In this document: piece after piece, positions 26,307 to 35,428 of the stretch | How the letters are laid out: the number at the start of each line of letters is the position of its first letter | How positions within the stretch are numbered: the first letter of the stretch is position 1 | From: DTU089 sp964421815 | GTDB lineage: Bacteria; Bacillota; Clostridia; Oscillospirales; Acutalibacteraceae | Length of the DNA stretch: 64,000 nt | Direction: 5' to 3' | Assembly (NCBI GenBank): GCA_964421815.1 | Contig: CAYQYT010000004.1 | Coordinates: 90,589-154,588, forward strand | Notes under the pieces: model-generated | The model's input: only the letters and a program-made list of their open reading frames with translations | Databases searched by the model: none | Told to the model about the DNA's origin: nothing | Translations under genes and position numbers: made by a program

Positions 26307-27212
26307 TCAGATGGCAATTCCTCCGTCAATTCTCGGAAAGCACATTACAATATCAAGCCCCACTCCGTTATTCACCGCGCTTATTGTTCCGTGGTGCTTC
26401 TCCACAATGGCCTTTGTAATTGCAAGTCCTATACCCGCGCTTTGGGGTTTTGAGTTCTTCGCCCTGTAAAAGCGACGAAAAAGTTTTCCCTCGTCCTCTT
26501 TGTCGATACCTCCGCCGTTGTCGGAAACGGTAACGGTAGTGGATTTTTCACTTTTTTCAACGGTTATTTTGATTTTGCCGTCATCCCCCGTATGCTCGCA
26601 GGCATTTTTAATAACATTTCCCAAAGCCTCCGTAAGCCATTCCCTGTCGCACCTCATAAGGCTTTCGCCCGAAACGTATATATCTTTTTCGGGAAAAATG
26701 TGATTCATATCAAAAACAATACTTTTCAGGATTTCGCCTATTTCATAGTACTGAAAATCCATAGTGTATGCATCGTTCCTGATTTTTTCAAGGTGCAGAA
26801 GTTTTGCCACAAGTTCCTCGGTTTTTTCAACAAGCTGAAGTTCTTTTTCCGTATGCTCCGTAGGGTTTTGAGCCATGTCCATTTCAAGATAGAGCCTGAG
26901 TCCCGCAATGGGTGTTTTCAGTTGGTGGGAAACATCCGCAATAAAGTCCGTATTCTTTTTCGTTTCGTACTCCGTGTTGTGCTTTTGAAGTTCCAGAGCG
27001 TTTTGCAAATCGCAAACGGAGTTTTGAAGCGGGGCAAAACCGTCGTCATTTGTACTGAATTTCGTAAGTTCGCCCTTTTCAAGATATTTTTCTATGCTCT
27101 TTGTAAGGAGTTTAACACGTCTTTTGTTTCTGAAAATTAAAGCAATCAGAACAAGAACGGCAACGGTGAGAACGGCACTTAAAATAATCAGGAAAATTTC
27201 AAGGGTACTCAT
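26307..27212 (-). CDS. Sensor histidine kinase of two-component system
   Basis: The 301-residue kinase has one N-terminal transmembrane helix (STLEIFLIILSAVLTVAVLVLIALIF) with almost no extracytoplasmic domain. It has an H-box FIADVSHQLKTPIAGLRLYLEMD, an N-box EALGNVIKNACEHT, and a G-box VSDNGGGIDKEDEGKLFRRFYRAKN...GIGLAI. This small intramembrane-sensing layout is typical of kinases that sense via a partner ABC transporter (BceS-like). ATG 27212 overlaps the regulator stop (ATGA), so they are translationally coupled. Confidence 0.92.
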   Translation of the reverse strand: MSTLEIFLIILSAVLTVAVLVLIALIFRNKRRVKLLTKSIEKYLEKGELTKFSTNDDGFAPLQNSVCDLQNALELQKHNTEYETKKNTDFIADVSHQLKTPIAGLRLYLEMDMAQNPTEHTEKELQLVEKTEELVAKLLHLEKIRNDAYTMDFQYYEIGEILKSIVFDMNHIFPEKDIYVSGESLMRCDREWLTEALGNVIKNACEHTGDDGKIKITVEKSEKSTTVTVSDNGGGIDKEDEGKLFRRFYRAKNSKPQSAGIGLAITKAIVEKHHGTISAVNNGVGLDIVMCFPRIDGGIAI

Positions 27213-27871
27213 TTTGAATTCTCCCATCTGTAACCGATACCGCGAACGGTAACGATATGCTCACCGCCGATTTTTTCACGTAGTCTGCTTATATGTACGG
27301 AGAGGGTGTTGTCATCAATAAATGAGCCTCCCTCATCCCAGATATTTTGAAGTAAAACCGCCCTTGTTACAATAACTCCGTTATTCCTCACAAGTGCCGA
27401 AAGAATCTGGAACTCCGTGGGTGTCAGAAAAACATTGACTCCGTCCTTTTTCACCGTCATCGTGTTCATATCTATTACAATATTTTCTGTTTTATAAAGA
27501 GTGGATTTGCTTCTTCTTAAAAGGGCGCGTATTCTTGACAGAAGTTCCAATAACTTAAAGGGCTTCGTCACGTAATCGTCCGCACCCGCGTCAAGCCCCC
27601 GTACCACCTGCACTTCGTCGTCACAGGCGGTCAAAAACAAAATGGGTACATTTTCATTTTGGGAGCGAATAAAGGAACACATATCAAATCCGTTGCCGTC
27701 GGGGAGCATAACGTCAAGTATAATCAAATCAAAATTATTCCGTAAAAATTCCGACTTTGCCTGTTTTATTGTTCCCGATCCCACGGCTTCATAGCCCTCT
27801 TTACAGAGCATTTCACAAAGCCCGTCTCTGAGGAAAACATCGTCCTCTGTCACAAGAATTTTAACCGCCAT
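27209..27871 (-). CDS. Response regulator, OmpR/PhoB family
   Basis: This 220-residue regulator has a receiver domain (ILVTEDDVFLRDGL; phospho-Asp in DLIILDVMLPDGNG; TACDDEVQVVRGLDAGADDYVTKPF) followed by a C-terminal winged helix (LTPTEFQILSALVRNNGVIVTRAVLLQNIWDEG..VHISRLREKIG). ACAGGTGAT precedes ATG 27871. It is co-transcribed with the kinase, and probably regulates the ABC/FtsX operon through the motif repeated at 26160 and 27919. Confidence 0.93.
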   Translation of the reverse strand: MAVKILVTEDDVFLRDGLCEMLCKEGYEAVGSGTIKQAKSEFLRNNFDLIILDVMLPDGNGFDMCSFIRSQNENVPILFLTACDDEVQVVRGLDAGADDYVTKPFKLLELLSRIRALLRRSKSTLYKTENIVIDMNTMTVKKDGVNVFLTPTEFQILSALVRNNGVIVTRAVLLQNIWDEGGSFIDDNTLSVHISRLREKIGGEHIVTVRGIGYRWENSK

Positions 27872-27918
27872 ACTTATCACCTGTAACAAGAATAACATAC
27901 AACGGAAAATAAATCAAA

Positions 27919-27934
27919 TTAAGATTTTGTAAGA
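27919..27934. promoter_or_regulatory. Putative response-regulator binding site upstream of the regulator gene
   Basis: TTAAGATTTTGTAAGA (plus strand) matches the site at 26160-26175 in 15 of 16 positions. It lies 48 bases before the regulator start and abuts the stop of glmS, so the regulator probably controls its own operon. Confidence 0.6.
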
Positions 27935-27936
27935 CT

Positions 27937-29763
27937 TTATTCCACGGTTACGCTTTTTGCAAGGTTTTTCGGTTTATCAATATCGCAGCCCAAAAGTTTT
28001 GCGGTGTAGTAACTTAAAAGTTGCAGGGGCAACACGAAAAGGGAACCCTGGAATTCCCTTTGGGTTTCGGGTACTAAAACCGTATCCCCCACATTAAAGG
28101 CACAGTCCTTTTCGCTTTCGTCGGTTATAAGAATCACCCGCGCCCCCCTTGCCTGCACCTCGCAGATATTACTGACAGTTTTTGAAAACACCTTGTTTTT
28201 CCCCGCTATTGCAACTACGGGAGTACCGTTTTCTATGAGGGAAATTGTGCCGTGCTTCAGTTCCCCCGCCGGATATGCCTGGGAGTTAAGGTAACTGATT
28301 TCTTTCATTTTCAAGGAGCCCTCGGCGGCAATGGCATAATCCGTAAGCCTACCGATAAAAAAGATGTTTTTTTCCCTATATATCTTTGCGGAAAGTTCCT
28401 TCATTCTGTCGGCGGTAGAGTTGAGAGTTCTCTCGATTTTTTGGGGTAAAAGGACAAGTTCCCCAACAAGTTTCCGGCATTTTTCTTCGGCAACCGTCCC
28501 CCTTATTCTGCCCACAAAAACAGCCAGAGCGTAAAGGGAAACAAGTTGTGCGCTGTATGCCTTTGTTGTTGCAACCGCCACCTCACGTCCCGCCGCGGTA
28601 TATATGACATTTTCGCTTTCCACCGCTATGGCGCTCCCTTTTACATTTACAACCGATATATTTTTCGCTCCGTATTTTTTGGCAATGCGAAGTGCCGCCA
28701 GAGTATCCGCAGTTTCACCGCTTTGACTGATAAAAACACAGAGAGTTTTTTCGGAAATAAGGGGTTCGGAATATCTGAATTCCGAGGCAATTTCAACGGA
28801 ACAGGGAATTTTACAGAGATTTTCTATTACATTTCTTCCGCAAAGCCCCGCGTGGTAGGCGGAGCCGCAAGCAACAATCACGATTTTTTCAAGGGAGTTT
28901 TTAATGAACTCCTCCTGTATTGAAACATTGGGAAAGTGAATATTACCCTCTTTTACAAAGGAATTCACCGTATCTTTAACGGCTGTGGGCTGTTCGTATA
29001 TTTCCTTTAGCATATAATGCTCAAAATCCCCTTTTTCAAGGCGGGAGGAATCGTAATCCGCATTTTCGGGGAATTTATCAATAAGTTCCCCCGAGGGATT
29101 GTAAAAGGTCATACCCCTTTCCGTCAAAGCGCAGATTTCTCCGTCTAAAAGGCGGTAAACCTCCTTCGGTTCTTCCTCAACGGCGCACAGGTCCGAGGCA
29201 ATATAACAACCTGTTTCCCCTTTTACTGCCACAAGGGGACTGTTTTTTCCCACGGCAAAAAGAGTATCGGGAAAATCCCTGCAAAGAATACCGAAAGCGA
29301 AACTTCCCGTCAATTCCTTACAGGCTTCGCTAAGGGCAGAAATTACATTTTCTTTATAGAATTTCCCTATAAGTTGAACGGCAACTTCCGTGTCCGTTTG
29401 GGACTCAAAATCAACACCCCGTAAAAATGTATTTTTCAGTTCCTCTGCGTTTTCAATAATGCCGTTGTGAACAAGGGCAAACTTTCCCGATTTATCAATG
29501 TGGGGGTGGGCATTTTCCTCTGTGGGACTGCCGTGGGTTGCCCATCGGGTATGACCGATACCGATACTGCTTTCGGGATTATCTTTTTCAACATCCTTTC
29601 GGAGATTTGAAATTCTCCCCTCTTTTCTGTAACGGCATATTTCACCACCCGCAATTCCCGCCACACCTGCGGAATCATAGCCCCGATACTCAAGATTTTC
29701 AAGTCCCTTTAAAAGTTGGGGAAAAACATTGTTTGTTCCCACCTTGCCGATAATTCCGCACAT
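27937..29763 (-). CDS. glmS: Glutamine-fructose-6-phosphate aminotransferase
   Basis: The 608-residue enzyme begins MCGIIGKVG, with Cys2 as the glutaminase nucleophile after Met removal, and has the type II amidotransferase motifs HTRWATHGSPTEENAHPH. Two SIS domains follow (VIVACGSAYHAGL, FISQSGETADTLAAL) and the C-terminus has LAKSVTVE. It makes glucosamine-6-phosphate for cell-wall precursors. ATG 29763 has AAAGGAG upstream. No glmS ribozyme is recognisable upstream. Confidence 0.97.
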   Translation of the reverse strand: MCGIIGKVGTNNVFPQLLKGLENLEYRGYDSAGVAGIAGGEICRYRKEGRISNLRKDVEKDNPESSIGIGHTRWATHGSPTEENAHPHIDKSGKFALVHNGIIENAEELKNTFLRGVDFESQTDTEVAVQLIGKFYKENVISALSEACKELTGSFAFGILCRDFPDTLFAVGKNSPLVAVKGETGCYIASDLCAVEEEPKEVYRLLDGEICALTERGMTFYNPSGELIDKFPENADYDSSRLEKGDFEHYMLKEIYEQPTAVKDTVNSFVKEGNIHFPNVSIQEEFIKNSLEKIVIVACGSAYHAGLCGRNVIENLCKIPCSVEIASEFRYSEPLISEKTLCVFISQSGETADTLAALRIAKKYGAKNISVVNVKGSAIAVESENVIYTAAGREVAVATTKAYSAQLVSLYALAVFVGRIRGTVAEEKCRKLVGELVLLPQKIERTLNSTADRMKELSAKIYREKNIFFIGRLTDYAIAAEGSLKMKEISYLNSQAYPAGELKHGTISLIENGTPVVAIAGKNKVFSKTVSNICEVQARGARVILITDESEKDCAFNVGDTVLVPETQREFQGSLFVLPLQLLSYYTAKLLGCDIDKPKNLAKSVTVE

Positions 29764-29833
29764 ATAAAACAACTCCTTTTTTCTTATTCTATCTTTTCAA
29801 CTCCTTAATTATTCATACATTTTTGAACAAAAA

Positions 29834-29867
29834 CAAGACAGTAAAAACCGAAGTTCTTACTGTCTTA
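29834..29867 (-). terminator. Terminator after ileS
   Basis: AAGACAGTAA pairs with TTACTGTCTT around an AACCGAAGTTC loop; on the minus strand TTTTTG follows. It ends ileS before glmS. Confidence 0.8.
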
Positions 29868-29885
29868 TTCTAAATTGATATCTGA

Positions 29886-32800
29886 TTAAACTTTAGCCAC
29901 GGAAATAACTACCTTCTCGCCGTTGATATCCCATTCTTTAGCGTTGGCACCTGCTTCGCCGCCGCTGATGGAATCGGAAAGAACAACCGTAGAAATTGTT
30001 TCTTCGTTATTCTTTGCAATTCCGAGAAGTTTGTCATTACCCGTGATAGTAACATTTATTCTGTCCGTAACATTGAAGTCGGAATCTTTTCTCATGGTCT
30101 GAATTTTACTGATAAGTTCTTTTACAAAACCTTCTTCAATAAGTTCGGGAGTAAGTTCCGTATCAAGTGCAACCGTAACGCCTCTATCGGAAACTGTGAA
30201 CACGCCCTCTTTCTGCTTTGTTTCAAGGAGAATATCTTCGGGAGCCAGTTCAACATCACCGCTTGCAAGGTTAAGAATCAACTTGCCCTCTGCATCAAGG
30301 GTTGCCTTTGCGGAGGAATCGAGAGTTGAAAGAGCCTCTCTGATTTCTCCCAACTGCTTGCCGTATTTGGGTCCGAGGGTTTTAAGTTGGGGTTTGAAAA
30401 TGTAGGAAACAAAGCCCGAAGCATCGTCCACGAAATCAACGTTCTTAACATTAAGTTCATCACGGATAATGTCGGTAAAATAGCCCTCCACCTTTTTATC
30501 GGACTGAACATACATGGTGTTAAGGGGTTGGCGGTTTTTGATATTGGAACCGTTTCTTGCGGCTCTGCCAAGTACCACAATGCTAACAACTTCGTCCATA
30601 TTCTTTTCAAGTTCTGCATCAATGAGATCCTCACGAACAACGGGGAACTCACAAAGATGCACACTCTCGGGAGCGGATTTGTCAACATTGCAAACAAGGT
30701 TTCTGTAAATTGACTCCGCCATAAAGGGAATCATGGGAGCCGCCGTTTTTGCGGTAGTTACAAGGGCTGTATAAAGGGTCATATAAGCGGCAACCTTGTC
30801 CTCTGTAATGCCCTGTACCCAATAACGCTCTCTGCCGCGGCGAACATACCAGTTACTCATTTCGTCGGTGAATTCCTGGAGCGCCTTTGCCGCCTCGGGA
30901 ATACGGTAGTCCGCAAGGTTACTGTCAACCGCTTTAACCATTGAATTGAGTTTTGAAAGGAGCCACTTATCCATTACGGAAAGTTTGCAATCCTCAAGGT
31001 TGTATTTTGTGGGGTCGAACTTGTCGATATTTGCATAGAGCACATAGAAAGAATAGGTATTCCAAAGGGTACTCATAAATTTACGCTGACCCTCAACAAC
31101 CGCTTTTCCGTGGAATCTGTTAGGAAGCCAGGGAGCGGAGTTTGTGTAGAAATACCAACGGATTGCGTCTGCGCCGTAACTTTCAAGTGCGTCAAATGGA
31201 TCAACTGCGTTGCCCTTGGATTTACTCATTTTCTGACCGTTTTCATCCTGAACGTGACCGAGAACGATAACATTCTTATAGGGTGCTTTGTTGAAAATGA
31301 GGGTTGAAATAGCAAGAAGTGAATAGAACCATCCGCGGGTCTGGTCAACTGCCTCTGAAATGAAATCCGCGGGGAACTGTGCTTCAAAAAGTTCCTTGTT
31401 TTCAAAGGGATAGTGGTGCTGTGCAAAGGGCATTGCACCGCTGTCAAACCAGCAGTCAATAACCTCGGGAACACGGTGCATTTCCTTGCCGCAATCGGGG
31501 CATTTGATTGTAACCGCGTCAATGAAAGGTCTGTGGAGTTCGATTTCCTCGGGACAGTTGTCGCTCATTGATTTGAGTTCTTCGATTGAACCCACGGAGT
31601 GACGGCAACCACATTCACATTCCCAAATGTTAAGGGGTGTACCCCAATATCTGTTACGGGAAATACCCCAGTCCTGAACATTCTGGAGCCAGTCGCCGAA
31701 ACGACCTTTACCGATGCTCTCGGGAATCCAGTTAATTGTATTGTTGTTTCTGATAAGGTCATCCTTAACCTCGGTCATTTTAATAAACCAGGATTCTCTT
31801 GCATAGTAAATAAGGGGTGTGTTACATCTCCAACAATGGGGATATTCATGCTCAAACTTGGGAGCATCAAAAAGAAGTCCCGCTTTTTCAAGATCAATAA
31901 GAACGAATTTGTCCGCATCCTTAACGAAAGTTCCCGCGTAGGGAGTGGGTTCGGTCAGTTCGCCCTTGCCGTCAACAAGTTGAACAAAGGGAAGGTCATA
32001 TCTTCTGCCCACCTTTGCGTCATCCTCACCGAATGCGGGAGCAATGTGAACAATACCGGTACCGTCGGTCATTGTAACATAACTGTCGGCGGTAATGAAA
32101 AAGCCTTTTTTATTCTGTTTATCACAAAGGGGCTTAACATAATCAAAGAGGGGTTCGTATTCCTTGCCCTCAAGGTCAATACCCTTGTAACTCTCAAGGA
32201 TTTCGTAAGCGGGAGTATCCTCCGTTGCAAGTTTTCCGAGAACTTTGTCAAGAAGTGCTTCTGCCATATAGTAGGTGTAGCCGTCCGCGGCTTTAACCTT
32301 TACATAAACATCATCGGGGTTTACGCAAAGAGCAACGTTTGAGGGAAGGGTCCAGGGAGTTGTGGTCCAGGCAAGGAAATATGCGTCCTCACCCGCAACT
32401 TTAAAGCGAACAACTGCGGAACGTTCTTTAACAAGTTTATAGCCCTGTGCAACTTCGTGGGAGGAAAGGGGTGTTCCGCAACGGGGGCAATAGGGAACGA
32501 TTTTAAAGCCCTTGTAGAGAAGATTTTTTTCATAAATCTTTTTGAGTGCCCACCACTCCGACTCAATAAAGTCATTGTGATATGTTACGTAAGGGTCGTC
32601 CATATCCGCCCAGAAACCAACAGTACGTGAGAAATCCTCCCACATACCTTTGTACTTCCAGACACTGTCCTTGCAATGTGCAATAAAGGGTTCAAGACCG
32701 TATTCTTCAATCTGCTCCTTGCCGTCAAGACCCAACATTTTTTCAACTTCAAGTTCAACGGGAAGACCGTGGGTATCCCAACCCGCTTTTCTCGGAACCA

Positions 32801-33032
32801 TACAGCCCTTCATTGTGCGGTAACGGGGAATCATATCTTTAATAACACGTGTAAGCACGTGACCGATATGGGGTTTTCCGTTTGCCGTGGGGGGACCGTC
32901 ATAGAAAACGTAGGGTGTTCCGTTTTTTCTGTCCTCAATGCTCTTTTCAAAGATTTTGTGTTCTCTCCAGAACTCCTCAATCTTCTTTTCCTGCTCAACG
33001 AAATTCACGTTGGGGGAAATAGGATCATACAT
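29886..33032 (-). CDS. ileS: Isoleucyl-tRNA synthetase (IleS2-like)
   Basis: The 1048-residue enzyme has the class I HIGH motif (TANGKPHIGHVL), the editing CP1 domain, and KMSKS (GQKMSKSKGNAVDP). The FWREHKIFEKSIEDR opening, length, and KMSKSKGN form resemble the eukaryote-like IleS2 group, several members of which are tolerant to mupirocin. ATG 33032 has TTGGAGGT upstream. Cytoplasmic enzyme charging tRNA-Ile, regulated by the T-box leader just upstream. The IleS2 call is by eye, without alignment. Confidence 0.95.
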   Translation of the reverse strand: MYDPISPNVNFVEQEKKIEEFWREHKIFEKSIEDRKNGTPYVFYDGPPTANGKPHIGHVLTRVIKDMIPRYRTMKGCMVPRKAGWDTHGLPVELEVEKMLGLDGKEQIEEYGLEPFIAHCKDSVWKYKGMWEDFSRTVGFWADMDDPYVTYHNDFIESEWWALKKIYEKNLLYKGFKIVPYCPRCGTPLSSHEVAQGYKLVKERSAVVRFKVAGEDAYFLAWTTTPWTLPSNVALCVNPDDVYVKVKAADGYTYYMAEALLDKVLGKLATEDTPAYEILESYKGIDLEGKEYEPLFDYVKPLCDKQNKKGFFITADSYVTMTDGTGIVHIAPAFGEDDAKVGRRYDLPFVQLVDGKGELTEPTPYAGTFVKDADKFVLIDLEKAGLLFDAPKFEHEYPHCWRCNTPLIYYARESWFIKMTEVKDDLIRNNNTINWIPESIGKGRFGDWLQNVQDWGISRNRYWGTPLNIWECECGCRHSVGSIEELKSMSDNCPEEIELHRPFIDAVTIKCPDCGKEMHRVPEVIDCWFDSGAMPFAQHHYPFENKELFEAQFPADFISEAVDQTRGWFYSLLAISTLIFNKAPYKNVIVLGHVQDENGQKMSKSKGNAVDPFDALESYGADAIRWYFYTNSAPWLPNRFHGKAVVEGQRKFMSTLWNTYSFYVLYANIDKFDPTKYNLEDCKLSVMDKWLLSKLNSMVKAVDSNLADYRIPEAAKALQEFTDEMSNWYVRRGRERYWVQGITEDKVAAYMTLYTALVTTAKTAAPMIPFMAESIYRNLVCNVDKSAPESVHLCEFPVVREDLIDAELEKNMDEVVSIVVLGRAARNGSNIKNRQPLNTMYVQSDKKVEGYFTDIIRDELNVKNVDFVDDASGFVSYIFKPQLKTLGPKYGKQLGEIREALSTLDSSAKATLDAEGKLILNLASGDVELAPEDILLETKQKEGVFTVSDRGVTVALDTELTPELIEEGFVKELISKIQTMRKDSDFNVTDRINVTITGNDKLLGIAKNNEETISTVVLSDSISGGEAGANAKEWDINGEKVVISVAKV

Positions 33033-33059
33033 TGACTTTACCTCCAATATGTAAAATTG

Positions 33060-33320
33060 ATATTTTGAAAAATAAAAAAGCCCCGCCCCGTAATACAGGA
33101 CAAAGACTTACTTTGCAACCACCTATATTAAACGTACCGTCATACGCCGTTCTGTAACGGTGAACCACCGGAGGAGCTTACTCATTTCAGCACTCGGCTC
33201 GGGAGTGATATTCGACATCCTCGCATCCTGTCGGGCTCACACCGTCCCCGACTCGCTTTTATCCGCAAAGGAGCTACTGTCTCCGTCAATGCCTTTCATA
33301 CGTGAGATATGATATCACGA
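33060..33320 (-). promoter_or_regulatory. T-box leader of ileS (Ile specifier)
   Basis: On the minus strand the leader shows the AGTAG-containing stem I start, a specifier region GAATATCACTCC with an AUC isoleucine codon (33209-33207), and a T-box-like AGGTGGTTGC (33124-33115) whose UGG can pair with the tRNA NCCA end. The T-box differs from the textbook GGGUGGUACCGCG, and no clear terminator is visible before ileS, so control may be translational. It reports uncharged tRNA-Ile. Confidence 0.8.
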
Positions 33321-33398
33321 AACCCCGAATATTGCAAGTGTTTTTTTAAATCATAAAAAATCACGAAATAACCAAATAATTTATTTTTCTATTTCCTA

Positions 33399-33427
33399 TT
33401 GGCATACGGGATTTTTTATTATATAAT
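33399..33427 (+). promoter_or_regulatory. Predicted promoter of the hprK operon
   Basis: TTGGCA (33399-33404) and TATAAT (33422-33427) are spaced by 17 bases, followed by GGAGG (33451-33455) and the TTG start at 33463. Confidence 0.7.
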
Positions 33428-33462
33428 ATTTCTGTAATAATTCTAAAATAGGAGGAATAATC

Positions 33463-34425
33463 TTGAGCGGTAAATATTCCGTCCCTCTCAGAAAGGTTAT
33501 CAAAACCCATTCTTTTGAAGTCATATATATGCCCGACAAACCCGACTCGGAGCTTGTTATACGCTCCCAGGACGTTAACAGACCGGGACTTCTCTTTGCA
33601 GGGTACGAAAAATACTTTGACCCGGAAAGAATTGAGTTTATCGGACTTGCGGAGATGAGTTATCTTGAGGAACTTGACGAGGAAACAAAAAGAAAACGTC
33701 TTGACCTTTTCTTTTCTCTCAAGCCCCCTGCGGCAATAATCACCCGTAACATTGATTACCCCGATGTTATGTTGGAACTCGCCCAAAAATACGAAGTTCC
33801 CCTTTTGAGAACTGCCGAAATCACCTCCCAGATTACCGCAACAATTATTTCATATTTAGGAACGGAACTTGCGGAACGTATAACCCGCCACGGCGTTATG
33901 GTTGAGGTTTACGGTGAGGGTATTCTCATTTTAGGCGACAGCGGTGTGGGTAAAAGTGAAACCGCCGTTGAACTTATAAAGCGCGGACACCGTCTTATTG
34001 CGGACGATGCGGTGGAAATTAAAAGAGTATCCTCAAAAACCCTTGTAGGCTCCGCTCCCGATAACATCCGTCACTTTATGGAACTGCGAGGAGTGGGCAT
34101 AATAAATGCCCGTAACATTTTCGGTATAGGTGCCGTTAAACTGACGGAAAAAATAGATATGGTAATTCAACTTGAGCCCTGGGACAGTCAAAAGGCTTAC
34201 GACCGTCTCGGACTTGAGGACGAATACATAACAATTCTCGGAATAAAAGTTCCATCAACAACCGTTCCCGTTAAACCGGGACGAAATCTTGCAATTATCA
34301 TTGAAATTGCCGCCATGAACAACAGACAGAAAAAAATCGGCTACAATGCGGCAAGGGAACTTATGCAACAACTTGGTATGGAGGATTTTGACGCACCCCA
34401 AAAGGAAGTTGACGCATGGGATTGA
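33463..34425 (+). CDS. hprK: HPr(Ser) kinase/phosphorylase
   Basis: The 320-residue protein has the HprK N-terminal domain, then the P-loop GDSGVGKSETAVELIKRGH (near 157) and the RLIADDAVEIK and MELRGVGIINARNIFG motifs that define this bifunctional kinase/phosphorylase. It sets HPr-Ser46 phosphorylation and carbon catabolite control. GGAGG lies 7 bases before a TTG start; no better ATG is available. It opens a long operon with ROK kinase, murB, whiA and a pseudouridine synthase. Confidence 0.95.
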   Translation: MSGKYSVPLRKVIKTHSFEVIYMPDKPDSELVIRSQDVNRPGLLFAGYEKYFDPERIEFIGLAEMSYLEELDEETKRKRLDLFFSLKPPAAIITRNIDYPDVMLELAQKYEVPLLRTAEITSQITATIISYLGTELAERITRHGVMVEVYGEGILILGDSGVGKSETAVELIKRGHRLIADDAVEIKRVSSKTLVGSAPDNIRHFMELRGVGIINARNIFGIGAVKLTEKIDMVIQLEPWDSQKAYDRLGLEDEYITILGIKVPSTTVPVKPGRNLAIIIEIAAMNNRQKKIGYNAARELMQQLGMEDFDAPQKEVDAWD

Positions 34426-34480
34426 GTTTTTTAAATCCTCATTGAAAGCATAATAAATAAACATAAAGGAGAAGATATAT

Positions 34481-35428
34481 ATGTACAGAATCGGTGTTGA
34501 CCTTGGGGGCACAAATATTGCCACAGGCGTTATTGATGAAAATTATAAAATTATCGGCAGGGGCAAGGTTAAAACCCGCGCACCCCGTCCCGCAGAGGAA
34601 ATTTTTGCTTCCATAAAGGAAGCCGCAGATATGGCTGTTGCAGATGCGGGTATCTCCTATGGGGAAGTTTCCTCAATCGGTATCGGCACTCCCGGTTCTG
34701 TTAACAAGGATACGGGGGCCATTGAATTTTCCAACAACCTTAAATTTCACAACGTTCCCGCAAAAAAAATGCTTGAAGATTTATTCGGAAAGCCGGTTTA
34801 CCTTGAAAACGATGCAAATGCCGCCGCTCTCGGTGAGGCTGTGGCAGGTTGCGGAAACGGTGTTAAAGACTTTGTTGCGGTAACTCTCGGTACGGGCGTG
34901 GGAAGCGGAATCATTATTGACGGAAAAATCCATCGTGGCAGTAACTTCTGCGGCGGTGAAATGGGTCACATGGTTATAAATGTTGACGGTATTCCCTGTA
35001 ACTGCGGCAGAAAGGGTTGCTGGGAAAAATATGCTTCCGCAACCGCTCTTGTTTCCCAGGCAGTTGAGGCAATGGAGGGCAACAGGGACAGCCTTCTTTG
35101 GAAAACCTGCAACGGAGATCTCAACCAGGTTGACGGCAGATCAATTTTTGAAGCATCGGACATGGGCGACGAAGTTGCAAAAGCAGTTATCGACAGATAT
35201 CTCTACTATGTTGCGGTGGGTATCGCAAACATTATTAACGCTCTCCAACCCGAAACCGTTTGCGTAGGCGGAGGAATCAGCGGCCAGGGTGAGAAAATTC
35301 TCAAACCCATCCGCGAGATTATAAAAAGCGAACGTTACAGCGTTTATGCGGATAAACAGACGGCAATTGTTCCCGCGGCTTTAGGCAACGATGCGGGAAT
35401 TATCGGTGCGGCATTACTTGACGATTGA
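34481..35428 (+). CDS. ROK family glucokinase-like protein
   Basis: The 315-residue protein starts IGVDLGGTNIATGVI (ATP-binding DLGGTN), has the conserved ENDANAAALGE substrate motif and the zinc-binding GIPCNCGRKGCWEKYAS cluster of ROK kinases, and ends with VCVGGGISGQGEKIL. ROK kinases here usually phosphorylate glucose; a repressor is excluded because no N-terminal HTH is present. It lies between hprK and murB, consistent with a role in sugar entry or carbon control. Confidence 0.9.
   Translation: MYRIGVDLGGTNIATGVIDENYKIIGRGKVKTRAPRPAEEIFASIKEAADMAVADAGISYGEVSSIGIGTPGSVNKDTGAIEFSNNLKFHNVPAKKMLEDLFGKPVYLENDANAAALGEAVAGCGNGVKDFVAVTLGTGVGSGIIIDGKIHRGSNFCGGEMGHMVINVDGIPCNCGRKGCWEKYASATALVSQAVEAMEGNRDSLLWKTCNGDLNQVDGRSIFEASDMGDEVAKAVIDRYLYYVAVGIANIINALQPETVCVGGGISGQGEKILKPIREIIKSERYSVYADKQTAIVPAALGNDAGIIGAALLDD

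Noticed and set aside
28252..28923. Plus-strand ORFs inside glmS and other long genes
   Set aside because: Shadows of strong minus-strand coding sequence.
27937..29885. glmS ribozyme upstream of glmS
   Set aside because: The gap 29764-29885 contains mainly the ileS terminator; no ribozyme core is recognisable.
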